Shown here in pieces: positions 37,946 through 51,700 of a stretch of DNA of 64,000 bases. The notes under the pieces are model-generated. The model saw only the letters and a program-made list of their open reading frames with translations. It made no database searches and was not told where the DNA came from. How positions within the stretch are numbered: position 1 is the first letter of the stretch; each line of letters opens with the position of its first letter. The DNA comes from Prosapia bicincta. Taxonomy: Eukaryota > Arthropoda > Insecta > Hemiptera > Cercopidae. Where the stretch lies: the NCBI GenBank assembly GCA_036971475.1, contig JBAIZL010000006.1, positions 62,327,898 to 62,391,897 of the forward strand. Direction: 5' to 3'. Both the position numbers and the translations under genes were made by a program.

Positions 37946-39215
37946 TGAAATAAGTAACCGTTTACACAGACTATTTTTTTAAACATTCACGCAATTGCAT
38001 AACAATCGATTTAAATAATAACGTAAAATATTTTGTCCTTTGAATGCAATTATCACTTATTTTTATAATTATCAAATTCCATTTTAAAACACAAATTAGA
38101 TGCTGCTTAAACTGTATAAGAAGAAAATGTCAATTTGTTATCAAGAAATAGCTTGAATAAAAATTAGACCTAACATAACTTGTTTATAAAGTTATTTCAT
38201 CCGCTTTATCTTTCAACTTGATATTCCTATGAGCGGCTGATTGGAGTAAGAATTTTTTTTAACCGTTCGTTTTTAATTTAATTGTGTTAATTAGCTCGCA
38301 AATTTAAAGCAACCAAATATTTCCCAGTATTTGGAGTTATTGATTGATAAATCCGTTTAATCAGATACAAGTTATTAATAAAATATAAAACGTTTAATAG
38401 AATATTATTAAAATACACATAATGGGGTAATCAAATAAAAACTATATTGAATCATATTAGATTGACGTCATTGTATGCCTGAAGATGGCTGTAAGATGGT
38501 GAAACTGAATATTAAAATCGCCATCGTCTAATACTAACTAGTTGGAACAAGAAAAGAAAAAAGCGTACATTTTAGGGAGATAAAGATCTAATTAATTGGC
38601 GTTCATTTCAATTTTAAAGCAGTACATAGCTCATTATAGCGTGCAATGACATTGAAATAGTTTAAGGGAATGTTCTAAGCGTCCATGTGTTGAGTAGACG
38701 TCTGAATTCTATTGTATGCTGGCGTGTCGGTCTCGGCAACTCTAAAGTGATTAAATAGAGTTTAACGCTTCCTTTCAAGGTAAGAGTTAAGAATGGCTAA
38801 AGCATTATGTCTTATCTGAAACTCACCAGAGAAATCGACCGAAAATTAATGGCTATTGGTCACACTATTTGTTACGTAAAACTTAATCTAACTTAATTTG
38901 TTAGTAATTGTTAGAATTTTCTTAGATAAGTGTTAGATACATAAACTTATCTAACAAGATACGCCAGGGAGTTTTATCTCGCTTTGCCACGCTCATCAGG
39001 CATTTTCTGAAATACTTTGTGTCAACTTTAATTTAAAAATATCAAATTACATCGTCATTTCAATAAACCATTTAAAGCTGAGAAACATTCAAGTTTTTCG
39101 TGTGCAAAATTAACGATGAATTTAAACTTTAAAAACTGCCCCTAGTTTTCGCTAGGTGAGGCGAATGAAGGACAAATTATTTAACATAACTAATTAAGAG
39201 GGCGTTGTTTTTCAA
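37946..39215. other. intergenic, no gene seen
   Basis: AT-rich. At 38476-38520 'cctgaagatggctg' followed by 'ggtgaaactg' loosely resembles the motif in the foldback elements, but I find no stem between the two parts. Confidence 0.35.
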
Positions 39216-39745
39216 GCCTTCTTAGTTCACACTCTCCCTATATATATTTAATAACCTAATATAAATGTACCTGTAAAACTATTTTTCACTTCCTACTAAT
39301 AGCTCACACTATCCCTATATAAATCTTGTTCAAATTTTCAATCGTTAATAAAATACTTTTAATTCATCCACTCAAGTTCAAATAAATTTTCTTAAACGTA
39401 TAGTGGATAACCTTGTCGTTAATACAGTTTTTCAAATATTAATTCATTCATTAAATTTAATTAATTAATTTGGATTTTACTTGGGGAAAAGGTTTTCAAA
39501 AAAGGGGCAAGGTATGCAATATAGTTACTTCGTTCTATTTGGCTTAAAATAAATAACTAATAAGTGATAAATATATTACTTCATAAGACGGCTGATTTTA
39601 TGTTGTAGGTTATGTGGTAGAACAGCTGTTTTAACGTATAGGGCATGTTACTTTATTTATATTAACTGTAATTATTTAACAAAAAGTAACTAAAATGAAA
39701 TTTTTATTTACCGAAGTAGGGATTGACTTTTTTTTAAAAATTATA
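39216..39745 (-). repeat. interspersed AT-rich repeat, copy 2 (reverse)
   Basis: Reverse complement of the family: 'cctactaatagctcacactatccc' is shortened here at 39292 onward, with 'ttaataaaatacttttaattcatcc', and 'attaactgtaattatt' with 'gaaatttttatttaccgaag' near 39660-39715. Confidence 0.6.
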
Positions 39746-40874
39746 TTACTTGTTAATATTACCATATAGCAGCTATCGTTTACTCAAATAAAACCTTTTA
39801 TCTCAGCGGAAATTAAATCATAAAATATAATTTATGAATTAATCATAGAGGGCAGTTGAACAACCGGATGACGCAGCTGCAAATCGTCCTTATTGAGACA
39901 ACCGGCTACGAAATATGCGGTGAGAAAGATAGGCCAATTTCGGTGAGAAGAAAGGATTCTTCTCGAAGAATTTATTTCACACTTCCTGTTCATGTGGATT
40001 TGGCTAAGATAAAGCAAAAACGACCATATGGAAGATCATATATAATACCCCTTCTTTAATTGGTGTTTACTTCTGCAATAAAGCGTATTGGCCTAAAGTA
40101 ATGCTGTAACAGTTTTTACAATGTAAGGCGTGTTTATACAATACAGGCGGCTGACTTTAAAAGATGATTGCAGGACTATCGCTTATAAACTGTTTCCTCA
40201 ACTCCAATAGTTTATAGATTCTTGTCACATTGAACTAAGTACAAACTGATATCCATAATTTAAATTTGTATCTACTAATGCGCGCGTGTGTGCGCATTGT
40301 GCGGTTTTATGGCGAAACAACTAGGTGAAGTGTATGGCCTTCGAGGTGAAGTGTTAGATAGCTTCACAAAACCAATCGCAATGAAAAATTCAGCTTCTTA
40401 GGTTACTTCGGATGTTCTTCGTGCTTTGCGTTTCTTACAATATCAATAACTTATTTACTAAACACCAATGTACAGGACTTTGTCTCGAAGTTTTGTTAAA
40501 TATCATTCGTTTCGAGACATACCTTAACCATCTTTCAATGTTTTAAATAACTATAGGTGAACAAATAAAACAAGAAACATTTATTTACCTTTCCGGATTT
40601 ACTTTGAAGGATACGTTCATGTTCCAAGTTCATGTACCGGTTTACAAATTCATATTAAAGGAAAAAAGATGAATAAGTAGGGAGATTTCCTTAAAAATAT
40701 TTATTTTAAGGTACATTTCTTCTACGTATGTTGGTAGTTTGCTCTTAATTAAGGTTTGTAATCAGAAGGCCTACACAAACCAAAAGATAAAAATAAATAT
40801 TAAATAATTAATAAACTACCATGCGAATCATAAAAAAAATAGAGAAAAAGTGTTATTTAAAAAACCAAACTTTT

Positions 40875-40927
<53 letters not shown>

Positions 40928-41880
40928 CGTGTGCGTGATTCAGTATAAGCAACAACTATTGTTCGTCAGACATAAGATCCTCAAAGAAATTTTTCAAAAA
41001 CTAACAATGAATAATTAGAAAATTAGTCGTTTTTGTATTTTCAACATTTTTCAAACAATTGAAATTAACATTTCATTTACTAAAAAGAGCAAATGTTATC
41101 TAAGAAATATTTGGATTATCTTATCGTTTCTAATGACAACTGATGTCTCCATTTAATACCAACAACCATTGACCTTTTCAGATTAAAAAAAAATACATGT
41201 TGAAGATATACGATACTAGTTTCAGTGCAAAAGGAATTTCTAAAATTTGTTTAACGTATTAATGAATTATACAGTGGTAAAGTAATATATTCGAGTAGCT
41301 CTGGGGAAGTTGTTATACTAGGAATAAAACTCACTTAAATAATAATACCTAAAGTATTTGTTCATTACAGCTTCACTTTACGTACGTTTGTACAACAATG
41401 TTAATACTACAGTCACCCTTGTGCAGTATGTACTTGGAAAATAGTTATGGTGTATGAACGAATGTAGAAGATATAGAGATCTTATGTCCCACCTCGATTG
41501 TCGGGACAATAAATAGTCTTCGAAAGTGAAAAATATTGTGCAGTACGGCCCTAAAACTTGCAACTATAACGGCCAATGGTAGGACAGATTCCAGAGGTGA
41601 TCCATAAACAACTCTTTTAGATACTGTGTTTCCCATTTGAAATTACTTTGATGACAGCAGGAAAGAGGTGAATTTTCTAGTGACGAAAACCATGGTCAGT
41701 AATCGTAGAATCATCGCTTTTAATTATAGGAAGCTGCATCTGAGACTAAGAGATTCGGCTTGTAATGTTCACCCTGCGATACAGTTCGTCATGGAAGTAG
41801 CAATGGATCATTTAAAAATCTTGCAACTGTATTTTGCTTGAACGTAAATGAAGTTTCCCGGTGTTTTTGACATAACTTAC
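39746..41880. other. intergenic with (GT)n at 40881-40922
   Basis: No gene recognised; a 67-codon frame at 39856-40059 lacks any family feature. A GT microsatellite runs 40881-40922. Confidence 0.4.
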
Positions 41881-41884
41881 CAAC

Positions 41885-43925
41885 TATGATGTTCACTACC
41901 CACTATATAGTTCACTACGCACTACGATGTTTGCTACCTACTATAAAGTTGGCTACCCACTTGATGTTCACTACCCATCTGATGTTCACTATCCATTTGA
42001 TGTGCACTACATAATTGATGATCATTATCCACTAAGGTTCACTACCCATTATAATGTTCATAGCCACTACAATGTTCACTACGCACTACGATGTTTGGTA
42101 TCTACTATGAAGTTCGCTACGCACTCGATTTTCACTACCCATCTGATGTTCACTATAACCTTGATGTTCACTACAAACTTGATGTTCATTATCCACTAAG
42201 GTTCGCTAACCATTATAATGCTCACCATCCACTTGATGTTCATAGTCACTATAACGTTCACTACCCACTACGATGTTTGCTACGTTTTACAAAGTTCGCT
42301 ACCCACTTGATGTTCACTACCCATCTGATGCTGACTAGCCACTTGATGTACACTACAGACTTGATGTTCATTATCCACTAAGTTTAATTACCCATTATAA
42401 TATTCACTATCCACTTGATATTCATAGCCACTATAATGATAGGTACCCACTACGATGTTCACTACACACTAACATCACTAATAAATACATTTTCACTATC
42501 CACTTGGTACGCTACCCACTTGATGTTCATAGCCACTATAATGATAGGTACCCACTACGATGTTCACTACACACTAACATCACTAATAAATACATTTTCA
42601 CTATCCACTTGGTACGCTACCCACTTGATGTTCATAGCCACTATAATGATAGGTACCCACTACGATGTTCGCTACTCACTAACATCACTAATAACTACAT
42701 CTTCACTATCCACTTGGTACGCTACCCACTTGATGTTCATAGCCACTATAATGATAGGTACCCACTACGATGTTCGCTACTCACTAACATCAGTAATAAC
42801 TACATCTTGACTATCCACTTGGTACGCTACCCACTTGATGTTCATAGCCACTATAATGATAGGTACCCACTACGATGTTCGCTACTCACTAACATCACTA
42901 ATAACTACATCTTGACTATCCACTTGGTACGCTACCCACTTGATGTTCATAGCCACTATAATGATAGGTACCCACTACGATGTTCGCTACTCACTAACAT
43001 CAGTAATAACTACATCTTGACTATCCACTTGGTACGCTACCCACTTGATGTTCATAGCCACTATAATGATAGGTACCCACTACGATGTTCGCTACTCACT
43101 AACATCACTAATAACTACATCTTCACTATCCACTTGGTACGCTACCCACTTGATGTTCATAGCCACTATAATGATGGGTACCCACTACGATGTTCGCTAC
43201 TCACTAACATCACTAATAACTACATCTTCACTATCCACTTGGTACGCTACCCACTTGATGCTCATAGCCACTATAATGATAGGTACCCACTACGATGTTC
43301 GCTACTCACTAACATCACTAATAACTACATCTTCACTATCCACTTGGTACGATACCCACTTGATGTTCATAGCCACTATAATGATAGGTACCCACTACGA
43401 TGTTCGCTACTCACTAACATCACTAATAACTACATCTTCACTATCCACTTGGTACGATACCCACTTGATGTTCATAGCCACTATAATGATAGGTACCCAC
43501 TACGATGTTCGCTACTCACTAACATCACTAATAACTACATCTTCACTATCCACTTGGTACGCTACCCACTTGATGTTCATAGCCACTATAATGATGGGTA
43601 CCCACTACGATGTTCGCTACTCACTAACATCACTAATAACTACATCTTGACTATCCACTTGGTACGCTACCCACTTGATGTTCATAGCCACTATAATGAT
43701 AGGTACCCACTACGATGTTCGCTACTCACTAACATCACTAATAACTACATCTTCACTATCCACTTGGTACGCTACCCACTTGATGTTCATATCCACTATA
43801 ATGATAGGTACCCACTACGATGTTCGCTACTCACTAACATCACTAATAACTACATCTTCACTATCCACTTGGTATGCTACCCACTTGATGTTCACTACGA
43901 ACTTGATGTTCACTATCCCCTATGG
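41885..43925 (+). repeat. tandem array: ~21-bp motif amplified as a 105-bp unit
   Basis: All of it derives from short blocks like 'gttcactacccacttgat'. Left part (41885-42390) is irregular; from about 42395 to 43880 a 105-bp unit repeats about 14 times. As 105 is 35 codons, one frame stays open for 485 codons (42504-43961) reading VRYPLDVHSHYNDRYPL…; this is a by-product. Confidence 0.92.
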
Positions 43926-46350
43926 CTCACTACCCAATATAATATTCGTTACCCATTATAATGTTCTCTATCCTTTTTATGTTCATAGCCATTTCAATGA
44001 TCTTTAACTAACACTTCCACTAACATATCCACTATCCACTTGATGCTGATTACTCACCTCATGTTCACTGACCACTATGACTCCGCTATGATGTTCACTG
44101 ACCACTATAATATTCATTACCCTCTTGATGTTCACTATCCACTATATGGTTCACTACCTACTGTAATGTTCACTATCCACTTGATATTCACTAACCCCTA
44201 TATTGTTCTCTAACTACTTGATGTTCACTGCCCACTATAATATTCATTACCCACTTGATGTTCACTATCCACTATATGGTTCACTACCTACTGTAATGTT
44301 CACTATCCACTTGATATTCACTAACCCCTATATTGTTCTCTATCTACTTGATGTTCACTGACCACTATAATATTCATTACCCTCTTGATGTTCACTATCC
44401 ACTATGTGGTTCACTACCTACTGTAATGTTCACTATCCACTTGATATTCACTAACCCCTATATTGTTCTCTAACTACTTGATGTTCACTGCCCACTATAA
44501 TATTCATTACCCACTTGATGTTCACTATCCACTATATGGTTCACTACCTACTGTAATGTTCACTATCCACTTGATATTCACTAACCCCTATATTGTTCTC
44601 TAACTACTTGATGTTCACTGCCCACTATAATATTCATTACCCACTTGATGTTCACTATCCACTTGATATTCACTAACCCCTATATTGTCCCCTACCTACT
44701 TGATGTTCACTGCCCACTATACAGTTCACTACCTACTGTAATGTTCACTATCCACTTGATATTCACTAACCCCTATATTGTGCCCTACCTACTTGATGTT
44801 CACTATCCACTTGATATTCACTAACCCCTATATTGTTCTCTATCTACTTGATGTTCACTGCCCACTATAATATTCATTACCCACTTGATGTTCACTATCC
44901 ACTATACAGTTCACTACCTACTGTAATGTTCACTATCCACTTGATATCACTAACCCCCTATATTGTTCTCTATCTACTTGATGTTCACTGCCCACTATAA
45001 TATTCATTACCCACTTGATGTTCACTATCCACTATACAGTTCACTACCTACTGTAATGTTCACTATCCACTTGATATTCACTAACCCCTATATTGTTCTC
45101 TATCTACTTGATGTTCACTGCCCACTATAATATTCATTACCCACTTGATGTTCACTATCCACTTGATATTCACTAACTCCTATATTGTCCCCTACCTACT
45201 TGATGTTCACTGTCCACTTGATATTCACTAACCCCTATATTGTTCTCTATCTACTTGATGTTCACTGCCCACTATAATATTCATTACCCACTTGATGTTC
45301 ACTATCCACTATACAGTTCACTACCTACTGTAATGTTCACTATCCACTTGATATTCACTAACCCCTATATTGTTCTCTATCTACTTGATGTTCACTGCCC
45401 ACTATAATATTCATTACCCACTTGATGTTCACTATCTACTATACAGTTCACTACCTACTGTAATGTTCACTATCCACTTGATATTCACTAACCCCTATAT
45501 TGTTCTCTATCTACTTGATGTTCACTGCCCACTATAATATTCATTACCCACTTGATGTTCACTATCCACTTGATATTCACTAACTCCTATATTGTCCCCT
45601 ACCTACTTGATGTTCACTGTCCACTTGATATTCACTAACCCCTATATTGTTCTCTATCTACTTGATGTTCACTGCCCACTATAATATTCATTACCCACTT
45701 GATATTCACTATCCACTATACAGTTCACTACCTACTGTAATGTTCACTATCCACTTGATATTCACTAACCCCTATATTGTTCTCTATCTACTTGATGTTC
45801 ACTGCCCACTATAATGTTTACTACTCACTTGATGTTCACTATCCATTTGATGTCCAATAAGAACTTGATATTCATGACATCCTCTAAGGTTTACACCCCC
45901 TATAACGTCAACAACAACTATGATGCTCACTAACATCATGTTTATAGCCACTATAATGTTCACGACGCAATACTATGTTCACTACCCACCTATATTCACT
46001 ATCCCCTTGATATTCACTATCCACTTGATTATCACTACAAAAAATATTGTTCTTTACCTAATTAATGTTCACTACCCAATATAATATTCGCTACCAATAA
46101 GAATGTTCCCTACCCATTTTATGATTATTATCCACCTAATGTTCACTACCCACTTTATGTTCTCTACCCAAGGTGAGATGGCATCACTACTCACGTGATG
46201 GTCATATTCACTTTAATATTCGCTACCCACATATTTGCCATACTTGCTATATGTACCCACTATAGTCTGTGCTACCCACTTGAAGTACACTACCATCTTT
46301 AATGTTCGCTACCCACTTGTTTGCCATACCCGTTATAATGTTCACTATCC
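43926..46350 (+). repeat. tandem array continued: 130-bp units of the same motif
   Basis: Built from the same short blocks but with a 130-bp period (ttgatattca at 44181, 44311, 44441, 44571) and several internal deletions. Degenerate short blocks continue to about 46350. 130 is not a multiple of three and no long frame exists. Confidence 0.9.
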
Positions 46351-47093
46351 ACTATTTATTTAAAATAAATAATATAAAATAAATGAATAAATATTTATTT
46401 TAATTTAATAAAATTGATTTTTTTGGAAAATTGTTTAAACAAATATTTTAAATTATTAATATAAATTATTGTATTACAAAATTATAAACTATTATGTTTA
46501 TTTCATAAAACAAATTTACCAAAAATAGTTTATAAAATAAGTAATAAAATAAAGTAATTTATTTAAAAAATTATTAAAATAATTATATTTAGGCTAATTA
46601 TTTTAATAAATTTATTTATAAAAAATATATTTTACTTTATAAAATAAGTTTAATAAAAAAATATTTTTAAATATTAAAACCAAAATGTTTTAAAATATTT
46701 TCAAATATTATTTGCTTTAATAGTTAATTCATAAAATAAATTTATAAATTTCATAAAAATATATATTTTTTTTAGAGGTTGGGTTTCTAGCATAGACTTG
46801 TAAATAATATTAATATTCAAGGGGACATTCTCTTGTTGACAAGGTATAAAAACATTGTGTATGACGAATGTATTACACATGTAACTCGGTAACAAAAGGT
46901 TAATCTAATAATTTATGCACTGGAATTGAACAAAAGGAAAATAAAATGAGTGCGCCTGAAACTCACTATACAATACGAACCAAATAGGTATACAATAAAA
47001 GTAAATAAAATGTAATAACAACACTTTTATCACTTTCAAGCATTACCAATTAATTTGTTTTGTTCTGTTTTAGACAAATGCTTGGCAACCATA
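46351..47093. other. very AT-rich region upstream of gene C
   Basis: 46360-46790 is almost purely A and T. 'ttttgttctgttttag' ending at 47073 looks like a splice acceptor, so the ATG exon may carry a short 5' UTR and follow an unseen upstream exon. Confidence 0.45.
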
Positions 47094-47226
47094 ATGCTAA
47101 GCAAAATTATTGCTATTCTAGTGTCGGTCGGTGTCTGGATGGCGTACGGGCGCCGAGAACGAGTCACCTTTTACGGCGAAATAGCCGAACAGAAAAATAT
47201 ATCACTATTTGTGGACGAACTGCGGT
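47094..47226 (+). CDS. gene C exon 1 (signal peptide)
   Basis: ATG at 47094; hydrophobic start, then RRERVTFYGEIAEQKNISLF and VDELR, ending CGG T|GTAAGT (phase 1). The leftover T joins TT of exon 2 to make Phe (ELRFNGYIKSD). Confidence 0.82.
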
Positions 47227-48216
47227 GTAAGTTTATTTCCAGTAACGTATGTAAAGCAAGTTATTTAAGAAACAATTTTATATCAGTACTAGTTGAATTT
47301 TGCCTGAACTATAACTTTGATTCAATGTTATAATATTATAAAAATAAATGTACTTAGCAGAGACTGTAATTATAATCAAGAAAAGTAATATAAGAAACGA
47401 TTTTTCAAGTAAATTCCTACTTAATTCAACAAGGAAAAATTTTATTTTAGTTCTTTTTTATTTTATAATTATAATTAATATAACCATAATAATATATATT
47501 ACATAATTATATTATAACTACATAATGTATAATTATTATAACTAATTATAATTATATAATAAAAATAACAATTAATATACCTTTTAATTATTAATAACTA
47601 TAAGCTATTAATATAACTATTGGTAACAATATAATTAATTATACTAGTATGTACAACTATACATGGCCGAATAACAATATTAAGTAACGAAATAGAAAGC
47701 GAATGTCCTTGCATTTCTCCATTTTTCTTTCTATGTATGGTGTTGGAATATTATTTTTGTTTGTTACTATTTATACGCTTTTTTTGGCGCTTGTGTTGTA
47801 GTTTCTTTTCGCTTTCAATTCGCATTGTCCGAATGTGAATCAAGGTTCTATGCCCTTAATGCAGTTTGTTTATTTATTTTATTCCTTTCATTCATTTTTA
47901 ATCCTAGAGGATTATTTATGACACTGTGAGGTAACTATGGCAACAATTTAAGTTTTGTACAATGGAAGTTTCTCTGACAACCAGATGGAGGCAAAAGAAA
48001 AATTCATATACATCTCTGAAATAAACATTTAGCTTGAGTAGATGAATAAAAACGTATTTTATTAACGGCTGAAAATAATATTATTATATATATAATAATA
48101 ATAATAAAATAAAAACATTTCAAAAACAAGAATACTTTTAATGCATATATTATTCAAAGCTTTTCGCCGATAAAACAGTACCAGCATCTTCAGGAAAATA
48201 ATTATCTAACGAAATA

Positions 48217-48287
<71 letters not shown>

Positions 48288-48542
48288 ATAAATTAAAAAT
48301 ATTTCAAAAACAAAAATACTTTTAATGAATATATTTATTCAAAGCTTTTCGCCGATAAAATAGTACCAGCATCTTCAGGAAAATAATTATTTAATAAAAT
48401 CTAATAAAGATTTTATTAGATAATTATTTTCCTGGAGATGATGGTACTATTTTATCGGCGAAAAGCTTTGAATAAATATATTCATTAAAATTATTCTTGT
48501 TTTTGAAATATTTTTAATTTATTAACTATAATACAAGAAAAC

Positions 48543-48594
<52 letters not shown>

Positions 48595-48691
48595 TATGGT
48601 GATATGTTTTCTTGTAATATAATTAATAAATAAAAAATATTTCAAAAACAAAAATATTAAAAGTATTCTTGTTTTTGAAATATTTTAAATT

Positions 48692-48756
<65 letters not shown>

Positions 48757-51700
48757 GAGTGTGTGATCTAATAGAAGGAATTTAATAATTAAAAATAAAA
48801 TTTTATAGGCAGTACCGGCCTTTGGTGGAGTGATTCCTCAGGCGCCGCTCGTTTAGGGACGATGAAGGGTTTTCATAGTTATAGGAAATTTCTTCAAAAT
48901 ATTTTCTAGCTGTAGGAGCTACAAAAATTAAGGGAAAATAAATATGCAATGAAGAGTAGGTATGGAAAAAGTTCCGATTTTTTATTTACTCAGGCAAAAC
49001 TTTATTTTTTATTGAAAAACCAAACAAAACGTACTACGTAAACATTTGAATCTCGTGCCGTTTTTGTTTTGTTAAATTTGTTTGAGATCTAATAAAATTT
49101 ATTTTTTATTAGAACCTATTCCACTCATTGATTAGACTCGCATCAGAATCTAGTGAGAGAAAAACCAATGCATTACGAGATATTTGTTTCATTCGAAGCA
49201 GTAAAATAAGTTACAAAATACGAAAATATGGTTTATAATCAACCTTTTTTAAATAGTTATCTATACTAATATATAAAAATCTATGAATGAGAAAAAATGA
49301 AATTTTACATAGACATTCTTAGAGTCCCTGGTTAACACACACGCTTATTTTTGTTTAGAAATTCCGTCAGGGCACCTCCTCACGGGTTCTGAAAACCCCT
49401 TCACACTCAATTTTCTATACTCCATTATAGGCCTGTACTTAACTTGACTTAATCGGCTGATAATCACCTAAAACAGTCACTTTTAAACCCATTTAAACAG
49501 CTGACAGTAATTGATCTTTCCAGGTTAGTTTGCTTTAAAAAAATTATATTACAAGCAGGAGTTTTCCTTCCCTTGGTTTTCAAGACAATAATCAGTAAGT
49601 TTATAGTTTGATATATTTATTGAGAACTAATCTATACTATTATATAAAAATCTAATGGTGTCTCTGTGTGCGTATTACTTAATCACGTAAAAACTACTGT
49701 ACCCATTGGGCTGAAATTTGGTAGTTATTTCCCGTTCCCACGCGTTCGATTTTAGCGAAAAGAATTATACCGGGTGACGAAGAAAGTCATCAGAGATGCG
49801 AAACTCTTGCTCACGCCCCAAAAGTTTACAATTTTGGAAAAATGTAATTCCCCAATCGTGATGCTAATAGTGCTAGTAAAAATCCACTTTGCCCACCTCC
49901 CAATACAATGCATATAAAATGAATCAAAAACATGTCCTGAAGCTATATTGACAATTATTGTTTGTTATGACCACGGAAGGTTAATTTTATATATCTATGA
50001 AGTATCAAGTCAGGATAGATTTTGTTGTAATTTTATACGTTGAACCAAATGTACACATGTAAGGCTAGAATAGAGATCACATGACGAAGTATTACTCCGC
50101 GAAAGTAGACGTTTAATTAGATAATGTTGTATAAAATTACAACCAAATATCCTGACTGGACACTTTACAGGTATATTTTAATATAGGTATATATTACTGT
50201 ATAAAATTACAAGCAAATCTATCGTAGCTGTATTCTTTATAGGTAGGTATACTTAAATACACCCAATTTTAATTTGATAAAAATATTATTTATTTCCCTA
50301 AGCGAGAGTTTTCATTAATTTTTTCATATCCCTGATGACGTTTTACGTGGCCAGGTATAATATTTTCCTCTATCGAACACGTGGGAACGGGAAATAAGTA
50401 CCTGAAATTTTACATGGACATTCTTAGGATGCCTGGTTTTCAGATAGGCCAATTTTTATTTAGAAATTCCCTCAGGGCACCGCCCGACAGGCTTTAGAAA
50501 CTCTCTTAACGGTAGGTTTATAAACTATAGTTCGATATATATATTTATTGGAATTTAATTTCAGTAAATTAAATTAAACCCAAATACAAATACAAATTAA
50601 ATCAATACAAATATTCGTCAATCCCGTACGAAGGGCGGGTACTCTGCTAGTTTTTGATAAAATTGAATAAAAGTGTTCTGCCATGGAGCGAGGGCTATGA
50701 ATCATACGAGCTGCAGAAAACCTTACAAACGAGTTTCGAACGATATTTGTAACAACAATGAGCGTATAAGCGATATAAAAAATACGAGGTGTGAGCAGAA
50801 TACAACTTTTACAGTCGGTTATAATTTTTAATAATGGTAAAGCAATTTCAATTACTTTACCCTTACAAAGGCGCCGAAATAAATCTTTCCCGACTAAATG
50901 CTAAATCTTAAGACTGACGCTGGTCATATCAATGAAGACACAATGTTTCCGAAGATGCTGTACAGTGCGGACCAAGTAACCGTACACTTGGCCTTGAGTA
51001 ATCGTAGTAGACTAGCGGGTAGTAGAGCGTCAGTATAAATACTTTCCTACAAACATGATAAGGACTGTTAAAACACTGACTTGCATGAGACGGTCAAAAT
51101 TAGATAAATTCGATGATAAATATCCTTCGGTATGAAATAACAAACAATCTTGAAATATTCGTAGACATATAGGATTCAGAAGCTGTTGATGTATCGAACA
51201 TTCTGAATATGTAACGTGTTTTAAGAAGTGGTAGTGCACAAAAATCTCGTGCGATCTCTCAAGACCGAGTTCACGGTTACGGTCCGCACTATACAAAGAT
51301 AATCAGAATCGGGGCAAAGAAAAGAAAGGTTGGGTAAGGCCATATAGGAAGATCGAATGGTGACATTTGGAAGAAAATCATAGAATGGAGTCGGTTAAAC
51401 AGAAGTACACAGGCACAAAGAAAGAAGAGAATACGATGTATACCAAATTGCTCAAAGTAATGAATACAATAGCAAAACTATTTGAAACTATTTTCTAAGA
51501 AGACTATAATTTTGTTCCCTGTTGTAATCACCTTGAATTCACTGAATGAATCATAACTAATTATTGCGTAACTAAATGAAAACTTTGAACTTGCTTGCTG
51601 ACGCGATTCGAAACAATAATTTCATTGATTTTGTAGAGGGTTGGCTTCGTCAATTACACGATTGTTTCGAAACGCGTCAGCAAGTAAGTTCAAAGTTTTC

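Noticed and set aside
33162..37953. Long open frames on both strands as a repeat-protein gene
   Set aside because: Both strands are equally open because the period is 144 bp; stops are scattered at unit edges and no splice or start context fits. Kept as a finding instead.
42504..43961. 485-codon open frame, the longest in the window
   Set aside because: Arises from a 105-bp tandem unit (35 codons); neighbouring 130-bp units of the same motif have no frame, and there is no conserved-domain signal.
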